Origin: Anastatus disparis
Taxonomy: Eukaryota; Arthropoda; Insecta; Hymenoptera; Eupelmidae
NCBI GenBank assembly: GCA_017163975.1
Contig: JAFFSR010000245.1
Coordinates: forward strand, 1,875,001-1,939,000
DNA length: 64,000 bases
Reading direction: 5' to 3'
In this document: positions 46,917 through 58,324 of the stretch, piece by piece
Numbering within the stretch: the stretch's first letter is position 1
How the letters are laid out: each line of letters begins with the position of its first letter
Notes under the pieces: model-generated
Database searches by the model: none
Seen by the model: the letters and a program-made list of their open reading frames with translations, nothing else
Told to the model about the DNA's origin: nothing
Position numbers and translations under genes: made by a program

Positions 46917-47290
46917 TTTTTTTTCTTTTTTTTTTTTTTTTTTAAAGATTAATATATAAAGGATATTGTCCTCTATATGATTAATCTTTTTTCTATGGTG
47001 AGGTCGAGGGAGTCCCGCCCGGTATCTGTTTATCACATTACATCAGGCTAGACTGTCAGACCCACCATACCGAAAACTTTGACTACCGATGGATGGTCAG
47101 CCACTTTTGGTGACCAACAATCAACCGATACCCAATGAGATCGGATTTTTGAGAGTCGCGATATAAAATGGCACTTACACTAATTTTCTTTCGAAAAAAA
47201 AGTTTAGAGGTACCTGGCCAGGATTCGAACCCATGCCCTCCGCGTTGAAGGCAAGAGCTCTATCCGTTACGCCACCGCGCTCTCTTTATG
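46917..47290 (-). mobile_element. tRNA-derived SINE
   Basis: On the minus strand the head at 47284-47205 contains a Pol III A box (TGGCGTAACGGATA, 47274-47261) and a perfect B box, GGTTCGAATCC (47231-47221). A tRNA-unrelated body follows, then a poly-A tail (T-run at 46917-46943). The flanks may share ATACATTTT, but the host array is itself repetitive there. It is not a functional tRNA: the acceptor stem does not close. Confidence 0.85.
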
Positions 47291-47619
47291 TAATATAATA
47301 CATTTTAATAAAACACGATACACTTCGATACATTTCTAAGTAAGAAATTAAAAAATGGTTTTACCATGCACACTTTGATACACATGCGTACAATTTTTAT
47401 ACATTTTAATAGTGTTTAATACACTTTTTAGGCATGAAACGGTGTATTAAAATAAGCCGTTTTCATTTTAGATATTTTCATAAATTTTAATGTATTAATG
47501 CCCCTTGGGATAAATGTAAGGTTAATAAAACGACAATATTGAAAAAATTGAAAAATATTTTTATAAATTATAAAAGTAAAATATAAAAAGTAATTTAAAA
47601 CATAAGAATTAGCAATATA

Positions 47620-47790
47620 CCCTGGTAGAAAATAAACCATTTTTTGGCCATTTTTGCTGGTTAACACATGTTAAAATGACACTTATCTAGAAATTCTGTA
47701 CAAAGAGTTTCCAAAATTTCTAGATAAGTGCCATTTTAACATGCGTTGGCCAACAAAAATGGCCAAAAAATGGTTTATTTTCTACCAGGG
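47620..47790. mobile_element. CCCTGGTAG palindromic MITE (171 bp)
   Basis: Starts CCCTGGTAGAAAATAAACCA, ends with the complement, arms about 75 bp, with a short centre near 47700. TATA flanks both ends (47616-47619, 47791-47794). Same terminus as the element at 9548. Confidence 0.85.
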
Positions 47791-48231
47791 TATATTTGAA
47801 ATATAATTTGTAATGAAAAACTTACATTCTATATTAGCATTAAATATTTAAACATTAATATTATTAGAAATTTATAAATAATAAAAGTTTAATAGAGACA
47901 ACTTCAAAAAAATAATTATTCTTTTGTAATACATATTAAGTAATGAGATAAGATAAATAATTTATACTAATAAACACATTTTTAATTTAATAACATTATT
48001 AAATATAAATATTTAAACATTGTTGTTTCTAAGATAGTTTTTTTTTTATAAATTTTCATTTGTATTGTCTATTGAGACTAAGTTATTTTTTGTAGTCTTT
48101 GCAGTCGCATCTTCATTATTATTAGTATTATTGCTGTTTCCATTTTGCACAGTCAATATGTTACAGGGATCTTGTTGATTATTTAAGGAAGAGGCTTCAT
48201 TTAATGGAAATTTATTTTAGTTAAAATTTTT
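47791..48231. other. AT-rich spacer
   Basis: No gene seen between the small MITE and the next forward array. Confidence 0.5.
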
Positions 48232-48589
48232 AAAATGTATCAAAGTGTGCAAAAGTGTATCAAAGTATGCAAAAGTGTATCCAATAAAAACGACATTTTT
48301 CCTTTATTGGAAAAATGTATGAAAGTGTATTAAAGTGTGCAAAAGTATATCAAAGTGTATCAAAGTGTGCAAAAGTGTATCAAAGTGTGTAACACATAGC
48401 AAATGTAGAAATTAATTTTAGTCAACATTTTCGAAAAGTGTATCAAAGTGTATCAAAGTGTGCAAAAGTGTATCAATGTATGCAAAAGTGTATCCAAGAA
48501 AATCAACATTTTTCCTTTATTAGAAAAATGTATGAAAGTGTATCAAAGTGTATGAAAGTGTCCAAAAAATATATGAAAATGTGCAAAAG

Positions 48590-48830
48590 TGTTGAAAATA
48601 TACACACTCATACTAGGTGTCGCCACCTATTGAGAATATTTTAATAGACAGTTGAAGAGAATCAAGTTGCGTCTCGTCGTCGTTCAGTTCAGTTCAAGTC
48701 CGTCTGTTAAAGCCAGAACTTGTATTTCATTATTATAGAGAGATCATTTAAATTAATTCATTTTGTATAGATCAAATAAAGACTTTTTATTTAATATAAA
48801 TTGTGCTCTGCATTTATTAATTATTTAACA
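48590..48830 (+). repeat. Left LTR (241 bp)
   Basis: TGTTGAAAATATACACACTC to TTATTTAACA. It contains AATAAAGAC near 48777, a plausible polyadenylation signal. I see no difference from the right LTR. Confidence 0.93.
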
Positions 48831-48845
48831 GGTTATGGGCCCAGA
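48831..48845 (+). other. Primer binding site
   Basis: GGTTATGGGCCCAGA directly follows the LTR end; the same kind of site as in copia, priming from a cleaved initiator tRNA-Met. Confidence 0.85.
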
Positions 48846-48968
48846 GTGCTTTTAACTGCGTGTTTTATTTAATTAAATTAAGAAAGGGGTTTGTGTGGTT
48901 TAGAGCGTGCGTCAGTCTGGTTGGTGAATTGTTTTATTGTTCTTTATCTCCTGGTGGAAGCGTCAGAG

Positions 48969-50720
48969 ATGGCGAGTCAAGGAACGAAAAGACAGAACGA
49001 AGGACAGCAGGGGGAGAAAAAGGAGTTGACTCCGGGTAAGAGTTTTGTTTTTTGGTTCTCTCTCAATGCTATACGGCAGTAATGGCGTCGCATGCACGCT
49101 TATAGAAAGAAAGAAAAGGACAGAGAATAGATAGCGTCGTGCGCTAGTCTATAGAGAGAGAGTGAAAGAGAAATAAAATAAGTCGCCATGTTGGGTGAAA
49201 TGACACAATGTGTGTCAGTATGACAGATTTATGCGTGCATGAGAAAATTTTGTATGCTTTGTGTGTGTGTGTGTGTGTATGTATATAGAATGAGAGAAGA
49301 GACCATGCACGCACAAAATAAAATTGATAGACTAAATAAACGACAACACGAAGTGAAGAAGGTTTTTTACGTATGAACGTATTATGTGTGTGTATATATA
49401 TATATATGTGTGTGTATATATATGTATGTATAGTGGATGCACGCGAAAGGTCTGAACATATTTATGACGGTATAGACGGAAATAAATGAGAACCGGTTAA
49501 AAACTAATATTTGCAAAAAGTGCCGCTTAGATTTGGTTAGATTTCGCTATAATTAAAAATAAATGTAAAAATGGACGCGTTTTTATGTTGAAATACTAAG
49601 TATGATTGCTTGAAGGAAGAAAGGCATTGGCCTGACTTCTGCAAACTGAAAGAGAATAATGCACACAAACATGGCGGCCATAGGCCCAAGTCGAGTTGAT
49701 GAAAAGACATCGACGCCGTGTACAATAAAAAGACCGTGAAGACGTGCGCGCGCAATTAGAAAAAGACAGAAAGACGGTGACTGCTAAAAGGCGAGAATAA
49801 ACTCGCAGGTATATACATATACATATGTACGTATAACATGGTTATAGCATAAAGAAAAGAGACAGCATATAAGTGTGATCGTGTATGTATAGGAATGTGC
49901 GCGTCGTCGCGATAAAAATGACAGATTAAGAAAGAGACAGAATTAGTGAAGCGAAACGAACTAAATCAAAGCGGACAAAAATAAAGTTTACGTAAATGTA
50001 TACAAAAGACCGATTAAAAAAAAGACAGAAAAGAACGACTTTAAGAAAAATATATTTAAGAATGTTTAATTAATTGAAATTATCATTATACAGAGGAAAG
50101 AAGTTTATTGCAACTTCACAAAACATCCTCATGAGAATATGTATATGACAGTTGTTGAAGGCAGCATTGTATTCAAAATTATGACAGATTGAATACAAAT
50201 TAGATAATGAATAATGACTATTTCAAATTAAAAATTTTATTTTATCAAGCTTGAACGTACGTATATAAAAATATTTTTTAATAAATATATCCATGGTTTT
50301 AAAAATAATATTGATCGATCATAGTTGCTGCTTTCACATACATAATAATACTTGTGTTCAGTATATTGTGTATGGAAATAATAGCACATATGTATAATTA
50401 TAAATATAAAAATATACATAAATAACTGGCAAATTTGATTGATTTAACATTGCTTGTGTTCGGCATGTTAGATTGATTCTCTTAAATTGTCATAAATATG
50501 AATGACCTAATATTGCTTGTGTTCGGCATACTAGGTTGATTCACTTTATTTTGATAGATATATTGAGCTTGAAGGGCTTGTGTTCGGTCTACTAAGCTCA
50601 TAATATATATATATAATTAACTCTAACGTAAATTTTCTAGTTTTGCTTGTGTTCGGCAAAATTATATGAATTTTATTTATATTGGTTTACTATTCCTTTA
50701 TAGTTGACAAGTACGTTATG
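48969..50720 (+). other. Long non-coding leader of the Copia-type element
   Basis: After a short start MASQGTKRQNEGQQGEKKEL (48969-49028) a GGTAAGAG splice-donor-like site appears at 49036, and no further coding trace is seen for some 1.7 kb. It contains GT and TA microsatellites (49258-49280, 49391-49430), many GACAG pentamers, and the hairpin array at 50337-50680. The Gag-like frame resumes at about 51021. An intron in a spliced leader is possible. Confidence 0.5.
50337..50680 (+). other. Array of five hairpins with a conserved loop
   Basis: The loop TTGTGTTC(G/A) occurs at 50352, 50454, 50517, 50578 and 50647, each closed by a C-G pair. The flanking stems differ in sequence but remain complementary: CATACATAATAATAC with GTATATTGTGTATG, TAACATTGC with GCATGTTA, CCTAATATTGC with GCATACTAGG, GAGCTT with AAGCTC, and AGTTTTGC with GCAAAATT. 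A bulge recurs after the third or fourth pair in the first three. Changing stems around a fixed loop suggest a structured RNA. Confidence 0.7.
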
Positions 50721-51020
50721 AGTAAAGAATTTGACCTGGTGATAAGGACAGTCACAGAGATGAAGACAGAGTGAAGACAGATTATATATGCCCAATTGTA
50801 CGACAGGTGGCCACACTATGACTGATAAGAAAGAGAGAAAAGACAGAATTAACGACAGCAATGAGACTGAGAAGACGGAGGGGCTATATAACGAGACAGG
50901 ACAGAAAGTAGAATAAAGTGACGGTTTTGAAGACGGTTCTGTGAAAAAAAAACTGTAGTTAAAGTAACTGCAGGAGGTCAAATAGCGACAGTTAAGGAAA
51001 GACAAAAACAAATCAAAGGT

Positions 51021-51967
51021 TTGACAGCAAAATTGAATGATGTATTGGGAAAATATGTATACGACAGAAAAACAGATGAAAATAAGAACGAAGACGGAGC
51101 TAAAGACAGAGAAGAGACAGATAAGCATTACAATACGACTGAAACGGCAGAAATAAAGACGGAGACAGAAAACAGAATGAATGAAATGACTGAAGCAAAA
51201 TTGGCTGACCTATCTGATAAACTGGACAAGGTAATGGATAAACTCAATACAGTTAAGGCAAAAATGGCAAAGAGCAAGAGAGGCGAAGAAAAGAAGAATA
51301 GAGCGGAAAGGAGATGATGATTTGATGGCTTTGATGGTGAAGAAGAGAAGCGCCGTGTAGGTCTTTGACGGCCAGGCTCTGAACGCAATGAGGGAGAAAT
51401 TTGAACAGGGAAAGGAGGATTACTACAGGTAACGAGTCAGAAAGAACAGATAAATCTAAAGACAGCAAAACGACATATAAGGTAAACAATGATTTTGAAA
51501 ATTATACACTTAACGCAGAAGGTTCCGGGAACTCGACAGTCTTGGACGAATACTTAGGACTGGTGAATAAATTGAAAATATCGCGTTTAATACAAATAAA
51601 GGTTGATAAAAGACTTAATAAAGAAAATGACAGTATTTTAGACGTTTTTAAACAATTGACAGAAATTATTAAAACCGGACTAACTAGAAAAGACGGACCA
51701 GTAAAACGCTATTATAAATTAACGACTCAAATCACATTTGAAAACTTTGGATTATTTTATGTCTGAATTAAGTTCGCTGGACTTATTGTATGTTGTAGAT
51801 AGTACTATTATAGCAAATGAAAGTTCGTGACATTTTAATAAATAGAATAGATAAAGACTCATGCTAGAATTATGAAAATTAAAGATTTAGTTGAATTGTT
51901 GAACAGAATTAAAGAAATTAAAGCGAAATAATTAAATTGAAGCGAGGTAAATGTAACTTCATTTAGT

Positions 51968-52020
<53 letters not shown>

Positions 52021-53456
52021 CAACATACAGTATAATCCAGCGAAAGAAAAGGCAGTTAATTTTATAGACAGATTTGAAGAAATAGTAAGAAGTTATAATA
52101 ACATGCCAAAAGTTAAATCGTTGCCTGAAGAAGACGAAAGAGATTTCTTTTATAATACTATCATAAGCAAAGTACATCAAGTAGAAGGAATAAGTTTTAT
52201 GACAGAAAGTGTTACAGTGAAAGGGTTATCTTATGTTAAACTAAAGTTACTTATTATACAGGTTGAAAGCCATCAAACGACAGCTATGACGGTCAAATCA
52301 AGGGCGATACAGAAAGTGAAATGTTTTGAATGCGACAGTTATGGGTACTGTGCCAGCGACTGCCCACGACAGGGAAATAGCATAAAGAAGTGTTACTTTT
52401 GTTAGATATTTACCCGTGATCATGTGATCTCAACAAGTCCAAAGTGTCAGGGACATTCGAGACAGAAAGACAGAAAAAGGTATGAATCAAAATATTATAA
52501 TAATAAAAGTAAAGAAAGTACAGGTCGGACAACATTCACAAGTAAGATAGCTAATCTAATTAATAATGTCAATCGAAAACGAGCAAAATCTGTCAATAAA
52601 AGGAGACAAGAAAATTATGTAAAATATAACAGAGGAAAATATAAAAAAAAAAAATGAGGCAGTTTTAACCAATTAGAATCTAGAAACAAGAAGACTAATG
52701 AACCGAGTGCTGACAGTGGTGCGACAGAACGTTTGACAAATTCAAAATTGATTTTCAGGACATTTATTGAACAACCAGACGGAATCCAATGCGCAAATAA
52801 AGACTGCAGCGTAAATCTTAAATCTAAGGAAGAAGGAAGCGTGCAAACAAATACGACTGATGGAAAATTTATTATTTTAGACAGAGTAATCTGCATGGAA
52901 GACTTAAATGAAGATTTTTCATCCTTACCAATATATAATCAGCAATATTGGTTGATTGAATTTGAATGAGATGCGACAGAAAATAATTTAAAACAAAGAC
53001 AGGTTCTAGTATATGTAACGACAAGTAGAATGAACGAAGAACAGAATATTGAAGAAAATAATCAATTTAATAAAAAGAAAAAAAGAACTCAGACAGTCAA
53101 AGAAGAAAAATATTTAGATTGCAGACAGAAATATTTATAAATCACATCAGATTAAAGTCAGTGAAGAATCTCAACGTGAGATTGAAAATACAAAAGCGAC
53201 GGAGAAAATAAATACAAACAACTACGCTATGTTGTGGCATTTTCGAATGGGTCATGCATCAGTTGATGATTTAAGAAAATTACAATTAAAATTTCCTAAT
53301 ATCAAAACTTTAAAACAGGATGTATTTGATGATACGTTGAAAGACTGTGAAGTGTGTATGATTGCAAAGTTTAACAAACTGCCATTTAAGACAGTCAAGT
53401 ATAGAACAATTGAACCTTTGCAAATAATGAATTCAGACACAATGGGTTTTATGTAA
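51021..53456 (+). pseudogene. Copia-type Gag and pre-integrase region
   Basis: Several frames: an acidic coiled part (MTEAKLADLSDKLDKVMDKL, 51180-51240), LGLVNKLKISRLIQIKVDK (51551-51605), a 45-A run (51972-52016), VKSLPEEDERDFFYNTIISK (52111-52170), and a knuckle with C-x2-C kept but poor spacing (KCFECDSYGYCASDC, near 52320). The pre-integrase block reads LWHFRMGHASVDDLRKLQ, then CEVCMIAKFNKLPFKT (53229-53405), the H...C..C zinc region. The protease is hard to see (ADSGATERLTN-like text near 52710). Stops and frameshifts throughout. Confidence 0.75.
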
Positions 53457-55370
53457 ACTATAAGAAAGCAGAGATGTACGATTCAACGAAAAATTCGTCT
53501 ACAAGGACAGATATGCAACAACTGATATACAAGACTGGAAACAAATTGATGAAAAGATTCATGGTTTGTGAATTTTGTATTAGAAGACAGAGAAAATGAA
53601 ACACGAATACAAAAACCGGAGGGAGAGAAAGTCAAAAGACCAGTTTGACGACCAAGAAACGAAAATAATAAGACTGATAAAAAGTAACAAGGATTGGAGG
53701 GAGAGAAAATAAAAAAAAATTAGTAGGACAATCGACAAAAGTTAAGAAAAATAGTGAATATGAAGTGCAAGAATCGGAGGGAGAGAAAACAAAACGACAG
53801 ATTGAATTATAAATGGAAACACAAACAAGTACAGAAAATAAGATAAATGAAGAAACTTATGTTTTATTAGCAGACATAAATAATGACCTGAGTACACACT
53901 TGAAAGCCATGAAGTCAAAAGATATGAAAATAAAAAAAAAATGGACCAAAACTATTATTGAAGAATTAAAATGTATGTATAAGAATAATGTATGAAAATA
54001 AGTTGACAGATCAATTGTAATGAATGACAGAAAAAGATCAAACATTATACATTCAAGATGGGTATTTAAAAGAAAGAAGACAGTAAAATAAGATATAAAG
54101 CCAGACTAGTAATTTGTAGTTTTAAAGACAGAAATGAGTATGATATGCAAGAAACATATGCACCGGTTTCACGATTACATTTGATCAGATCTATACTGGC
54201 AATGGCAAACAAACTGGATTCAGAAATATGTCAGATGGACGTGAAGACAGCTTTTCTAAATGGATATTGAAACAGTGAGATATATATGGAAATACCTGAA
54301 GGGATGACTGCTTATGAAAGGATCAAACAAAACAAGATGTGTATATTGGAAAATGCTTTATGCGATTTGAAAGTCAGTCTAAAATGTTGGAATGAAAGAT
54401 TTAAAAGGACAGTAAAGAAATGTGGACTTAGATCATTCAACAATGAGCCTTGTCTATTTACTCAGCAAGAAAAAGACGGATTTCTTATCTTGATTTAGTA
54501 TGCAGATGACATGCTAGTTTGCAACAATGTAAAGATGCTTGAAAGAATGAAGACAAATGTAAAGAAAGAATTTAAAATGACAGAAACTGGTGAGACTAAA
54601 AGTTCTTTAGGCTCAGAAATAAAATAAGACAGAAAAAAAAGGATACTGAGCATTAAGCAAGAACAATAAATAAACAAAATGCTAAAGAAGTTTATTTTGG
54701 ATCAATCACCCACCCAACGAACACCTATGGTAATCAATCAGGTAGCCAATAGGAAGAGAAGACAGCGTGAAGAAAAGAAGAAACCAATGCAAGCAGGCCA
54801 GAAATTGCATATGAGGTAAATACTCTATGCAGACACCAAATCAACTTTACTGAAAAATGACTGGTAGAAGATTGAAAGAGTATTTGAATAATTAAGAAGA
54901 ACAAAAGACTTTGAACTTAGATATAAAGGACAGAACAACTGTTTACAAGGATTTTCAGATGCAAGTTTTGACGACTGCGAAAATTCTCTTACGACCAGTA
55001 GCTATGTGATCAAGTTTTTCGAAGACACAATATCCTGAAGAACTCACAGACAGAAATATGTTTCTATAAACGAATGCGCTCAAGAATTGATATCCTTATA
55101 TCAAATTTTAAAAGATTGTTAAAACAAGAATTAGCACCAATTCTATTATGGTGTGATAACAAGGCAGCAGAAGCAAGCGTTAAGACTGGAGGTGAAAACA
55201 AATTAAGACATATGACCGAAATAAAAGAACATTATGTAAAGGAATGTGTAACTAGAGGTTTAATTAATGTCAATTGAATTTCCTCTAAAAGTCAGATAAC
55301 TGATGTATTCACAAAACCTTTGTCATTTGAATTACATGAACGGCTGACCAAACAAATATTTAACGACTGA
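53457..55370 (+). pseudogene. Copia-type RT and RNase H; integrase core lost
   Basis: After the zinc region only a short basic segment follows; the DDE core is not found. RT: RYKARLVICSFKDR, QETYAPVSRLHLIRSILA, QMDVKTAFLNGY (54236-54270), EIYMEIPEGM, LYGLK-type block mutated to LCDLKVS, and YADDMLV (54499-54519). RNase H: ILLWCDNKAAEASVKTGG (55139-55194), HYVKECVTRGLINVN and TDVFTKPLSFEL (55290-55330). Numerous stops, including before YADD and after FLNGY. Three copies of GGAGGGAGAGAAA at 53618, 53696 and 53777 look like internal polypurine tracts. Confidence 0.8.
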
Positions 55371-55532
55371 TAACATTAACTGATTATATTTCTGATATGT
55401 ATTTTAGTTAACTTATTAACAAACTTTTTCTCTATATTACAGGAACTAAATGAACGATCAGAACAGAAACAATAGGAACGAGAAATATGCTACAACTCCT
55501 TTAATTAAAATATGTATGAGTGTGGGAGGGAG

Positions 55533-55773
55533 TGTTGAAAATATACACACTCATACTAGGTGTCGCCACCTATTGAGAATATTTTAATAGACAGTTGAAG
55601 AGAATCAAGTTGCGTCTCGTCGTCGTTCAGTTCAGTTCAAGTCCGTCTGTTAAAGCCAGAACTTGTATTTCATTATTATAGAGAGATCATTTAAATTAAT
55701 TCATTTTGTATAGATCAAATAAAGACTTTTTATTTAATATAAATTGTGCTCTGCATTTATTAATTATTTAACA
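55533..55773 (+). repeat. Right LTR (241 bp)
   Basis: As far as I can compare by eye, base-identical to 48590-48830. Followed by AAAAG and resumption of the AAAGTGTATC array. Confidence 0.93.
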
Positions 55774-55980
55774 AAAAGTGTATTAAAGTGTATCAAAGTG
55801 TATATCATTAACGAATATAAAAAATTGATACCAAGAAACTTTTTTTTGGAAGTGTATAAAAATGTATGAAAGTGTATCAAAGTGTACCAAAGTGTATTAA
55901 CATTTAGTCCGAAATATCGCTCTTAGATACACTTTGATACACTTTGATACACTTTCGTATGATTTGGATACATTTACCAT
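55774..55980. repeat. AAAGTGTATC array, right part
   Basis: Forward to about 55905, then reversed to 55975. The phrase TCGCTCTTAGATACACTTT at the turn is the inverse of ATGTATCTAAGAGCGA at 46388, so the two outer ends of the whole array mirror each other. Confidence 0.8.
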
Positions 55981-56089
55981 TTTCACTGGGGTATTGCAAT
56001 AGCAGAAAACAAGTCCTTTTCTATTTAAATTTGTTATTATATCTTATGACGATATTTTCCCAATACATTACTTGACACACCAAAAGGCG

Positions 56090-56205
56090 TTTTAAATAAC
56101 GTCATTTAGTATGTTAGGGATTAGGACAAAAAATGACGTCGTTTAGTATGTTAAATGTTAACGAAAAATGACGTCATTTTTTAATAACATTGACGTCCTT
56201 TTTTA
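56090..56205. repeat. Relative of the TGACGTCA-rich element
   Basis: AATAACGTCATTTAGTATGT and two further ATGACGTC units with a GGGATTAGGACAAAAAATGA phrase, like 14543 and 20475. Confidence 0.7.
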
Positions 56206-57521
56206 TATAACTTCCCACATAGCATGAAATATTTCTGGAATATTTCTAAAATATTTCATTGAAAGATTCTGAATAAAACAGAAATATTGATATGAAATGT
56301 TTCTGAAATATTGATATGTCCGCCTAGAAGATTAATTTGAAATATTTCATTTAATGTTTCTGTAACATTCTTTCATGATTTTGTGAAATATTAATTTGTA
56401 ATATTGTTGAAAGATTGCAGCAACATTTAATCGAAAGATTTATGGAATTATGAATCTTTCAAGAAATAGTTTATTATAGGATTCATAAAAGATTATGAAT
56501 CTTTCTTTGGAAGCTTACATGCTGATGATTATTAAAATTCAATATTATAATTGAAAATGTATTAATATTCCGTGTTAATGAAAATTTTATTAAACTTAAT
56601 AAATACTTAAGTTACTAGTATTAAATCTAATATATTGATTAAGATATATGGAACTGAAATTTATCAAGACTTTAATAAATTATTATAAAATTTAATATGG
56701 AATTTTAAAAATGTTTGATGTATTAAAAATTTGTAGTACACAAATCATGCACTAGATGGCTACTTGTTTTTTCAGTCTACAAACATAAATACTTATTTAA
56801 CTAATATTTTATTTTCATAGTATTGTCCAATTTTATTTTTATTGATGTCATGACAGTGATTCCTCTTTTAAATTATGTATTTTAATTCTATGACTGATAG
56901 ATATTTAAGACTGTTTTTTATTGTAATTTATGTTTTGTGCGTGTATTTAGAATAGTCTGATATCACTTTTACATGGTGACTTACTGATACAGTATTATAT
57001 ATTAATTTTAATAATTGACTGTGATATCTTATCTTATTATCTGCAATACTTTATATAGAATTATTACTTATTATTTCATGTATTACACGCCTTCTTGTAC
57101 TCTTTTTCCAAAGAAATCAATATCTATCTATCTATCTAAATACAAGGTTCAAAGTATAAAAGAGAAGGTCTAGCCTCCTATCGGCGACAAAATTCTCATT
57201 TATATTTCTTCGGAAATATTTTAATTTTCGGAGTGCTCAACAATAGTTGTATTTTTTAAAAATATATTAAATCAAACTACATAAAATAATATTTTTTTAT
57301 AATATTATGTTTAGTAGAATTTCTTAATCTTAATTATATTATATTAAATTCAGTAAACTTATGGTGAAATTTATAATTAGATGCTTAAATTTTTTTATTA
57401 ATATTAATAAAAGAATGCATTAAAATTCAAAAAAATATTAAGTAAAAAAAAAATATTTATAAATTATATTCAATAGAATTTTTCAAACTTAATATACCGT
57501 TAATTGAATTTAAAAAAATTA
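56206..57521. other. AT-rich intergenic DNA
   Basis: 56215-56500 is rich in GAAATATTTC and GAAAGATT motifs, perhaps an old palindromic element. A short (TCTA)n run lies near 57118-57137. No gene seen. Confidence 0.5.
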
Positions 57522-57950
57522 CAGTACCGCTCAAAAGTTCGTAAAAAAATTTTTTTTTAACTCAATTTCAAACTGCTATATTTCGGAAACGGCTCAATGA
57601 ATTTAAAAAATCTGGACGGCGTTTCAAAGATCAGACAAAATACTATTTTTCTATGTCTTGCCTAGTATTTTTTCTTTTTTTTTTTAACTTTGATTTTAAT
57701 GATTGAAAAATTTTTTATTTTTACGAATTTTTAAATTTTAATCAATCAAATGTAACTTTTTAAGGAATTAATAAAATTAAAAAATTCGAACGCGACTTAA
57801 AAGTAGAGTGAATTTCCTAAATCTTTATATTGAATGATTTTTTTTGTATCTATTTCCTACGTGTAGCTAAAAATGCGCAAAAATGGAATTCACAATAAAA
57901 TCAGTTTTAGATATGATAATATTTTCCAATGTCGCGAGTCTATTTTTGTT
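57522..57950. mobile_element. Partial copy of the CAGTACCGCTC foldback
   Basis: Starts after TA (57520-57521) with CAGTACCGCTCAAAAGTTCG and matches the inverted right arm of the element ending at 60481 over about 430 bp, through GACGGCGTTTCAAAGATCAG and a TGCGCAAAAATGGAA block. Its own second terminus is not visible, so it is truncated or fused to its neighbour. Confidence 0.7.
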
Positions 57951-58324
57951 TACATTTCAGCATGTGTTCAAATCTGTAGTTCGTATATACATACGAAGAA
58001 TCAAATTTGTAACGTTAATTTATTCAAAAAAAGGACACTATCCATTTATAATAATTGTGATAAAATTTGTGATAATTTTGTTAAAAGTGTACAGTAACCA
58101 GCGCCGGGTTAACAAGAGTAGAGGCTTTAGGCAAATTCTGGTGGGGGCCTATGTAAGGAAAGTGATTTTTGGGAAAATAAATATTTCAAAATAATAAAAT
58201 TTTTGTTGAATTTACTTAACTTTCATTAAAAAATAATTAATTATACAAATATAACAATTATTGTAAATGTTTGTTTTGGTTAAATTTATTTGGCTTTTAT
58301 TGAATTTTTATTTAATAACAAATT

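Larger units (their letters stand above)
46320..48589. repeat. AAAGTGTATC arrays, both orientations
   Basis: Short units of 9-11 bp (AAAGTGTATC, AAAAGTGTAT, AAAGTGTGC) run forward at 46320-46408, reversed at 46432-46916 and 47290-47400, then forward again at 48232-48589. Within the reversed part three higher-order units of about 110 bp repeat CTTCTGAGTATTA and TTTTATTTTGCACACGTTTG (46637, 46753, 46861). A SINE and a small MITE interrupt the array. Confidence 0.85.
48590..55773 (+). mobile_element. Copia-type LTR retrotransposon (7.2 kb)
   Basis: Two 241-bp LTRs (48590-48830, 55533-55773), TG...CA ended, flanked by AAAAG at 48585-48589 and 55774-55778. The primer site GGTTATGGGCCCAG follows the left LTR, as in Drosophila copia, which uses an initiator tRNA-Met half. 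A polypurine tract, GTGGGAGGGAG, precedes the right LTR. The internal order is Gag, pre-integrase zinc region, RT, RNase H, the Copia order. The LTRs appear identical base for base, yet the coding region is full of stops and lacks most of the integrase core. Confidence 0.93.

Noticed and set aside
47205..47284. Functional tRNA gene
   Set aside because: The A and B boxes are good but the acceptor stem does not close, and it is fused to a non-tRNA body with poly-A: a SINE.
57883..58194. 103-codon hydrophobic ORF
   Set aside because: Crosses the end of one element and the left terminus of the hAT; no conserved content.
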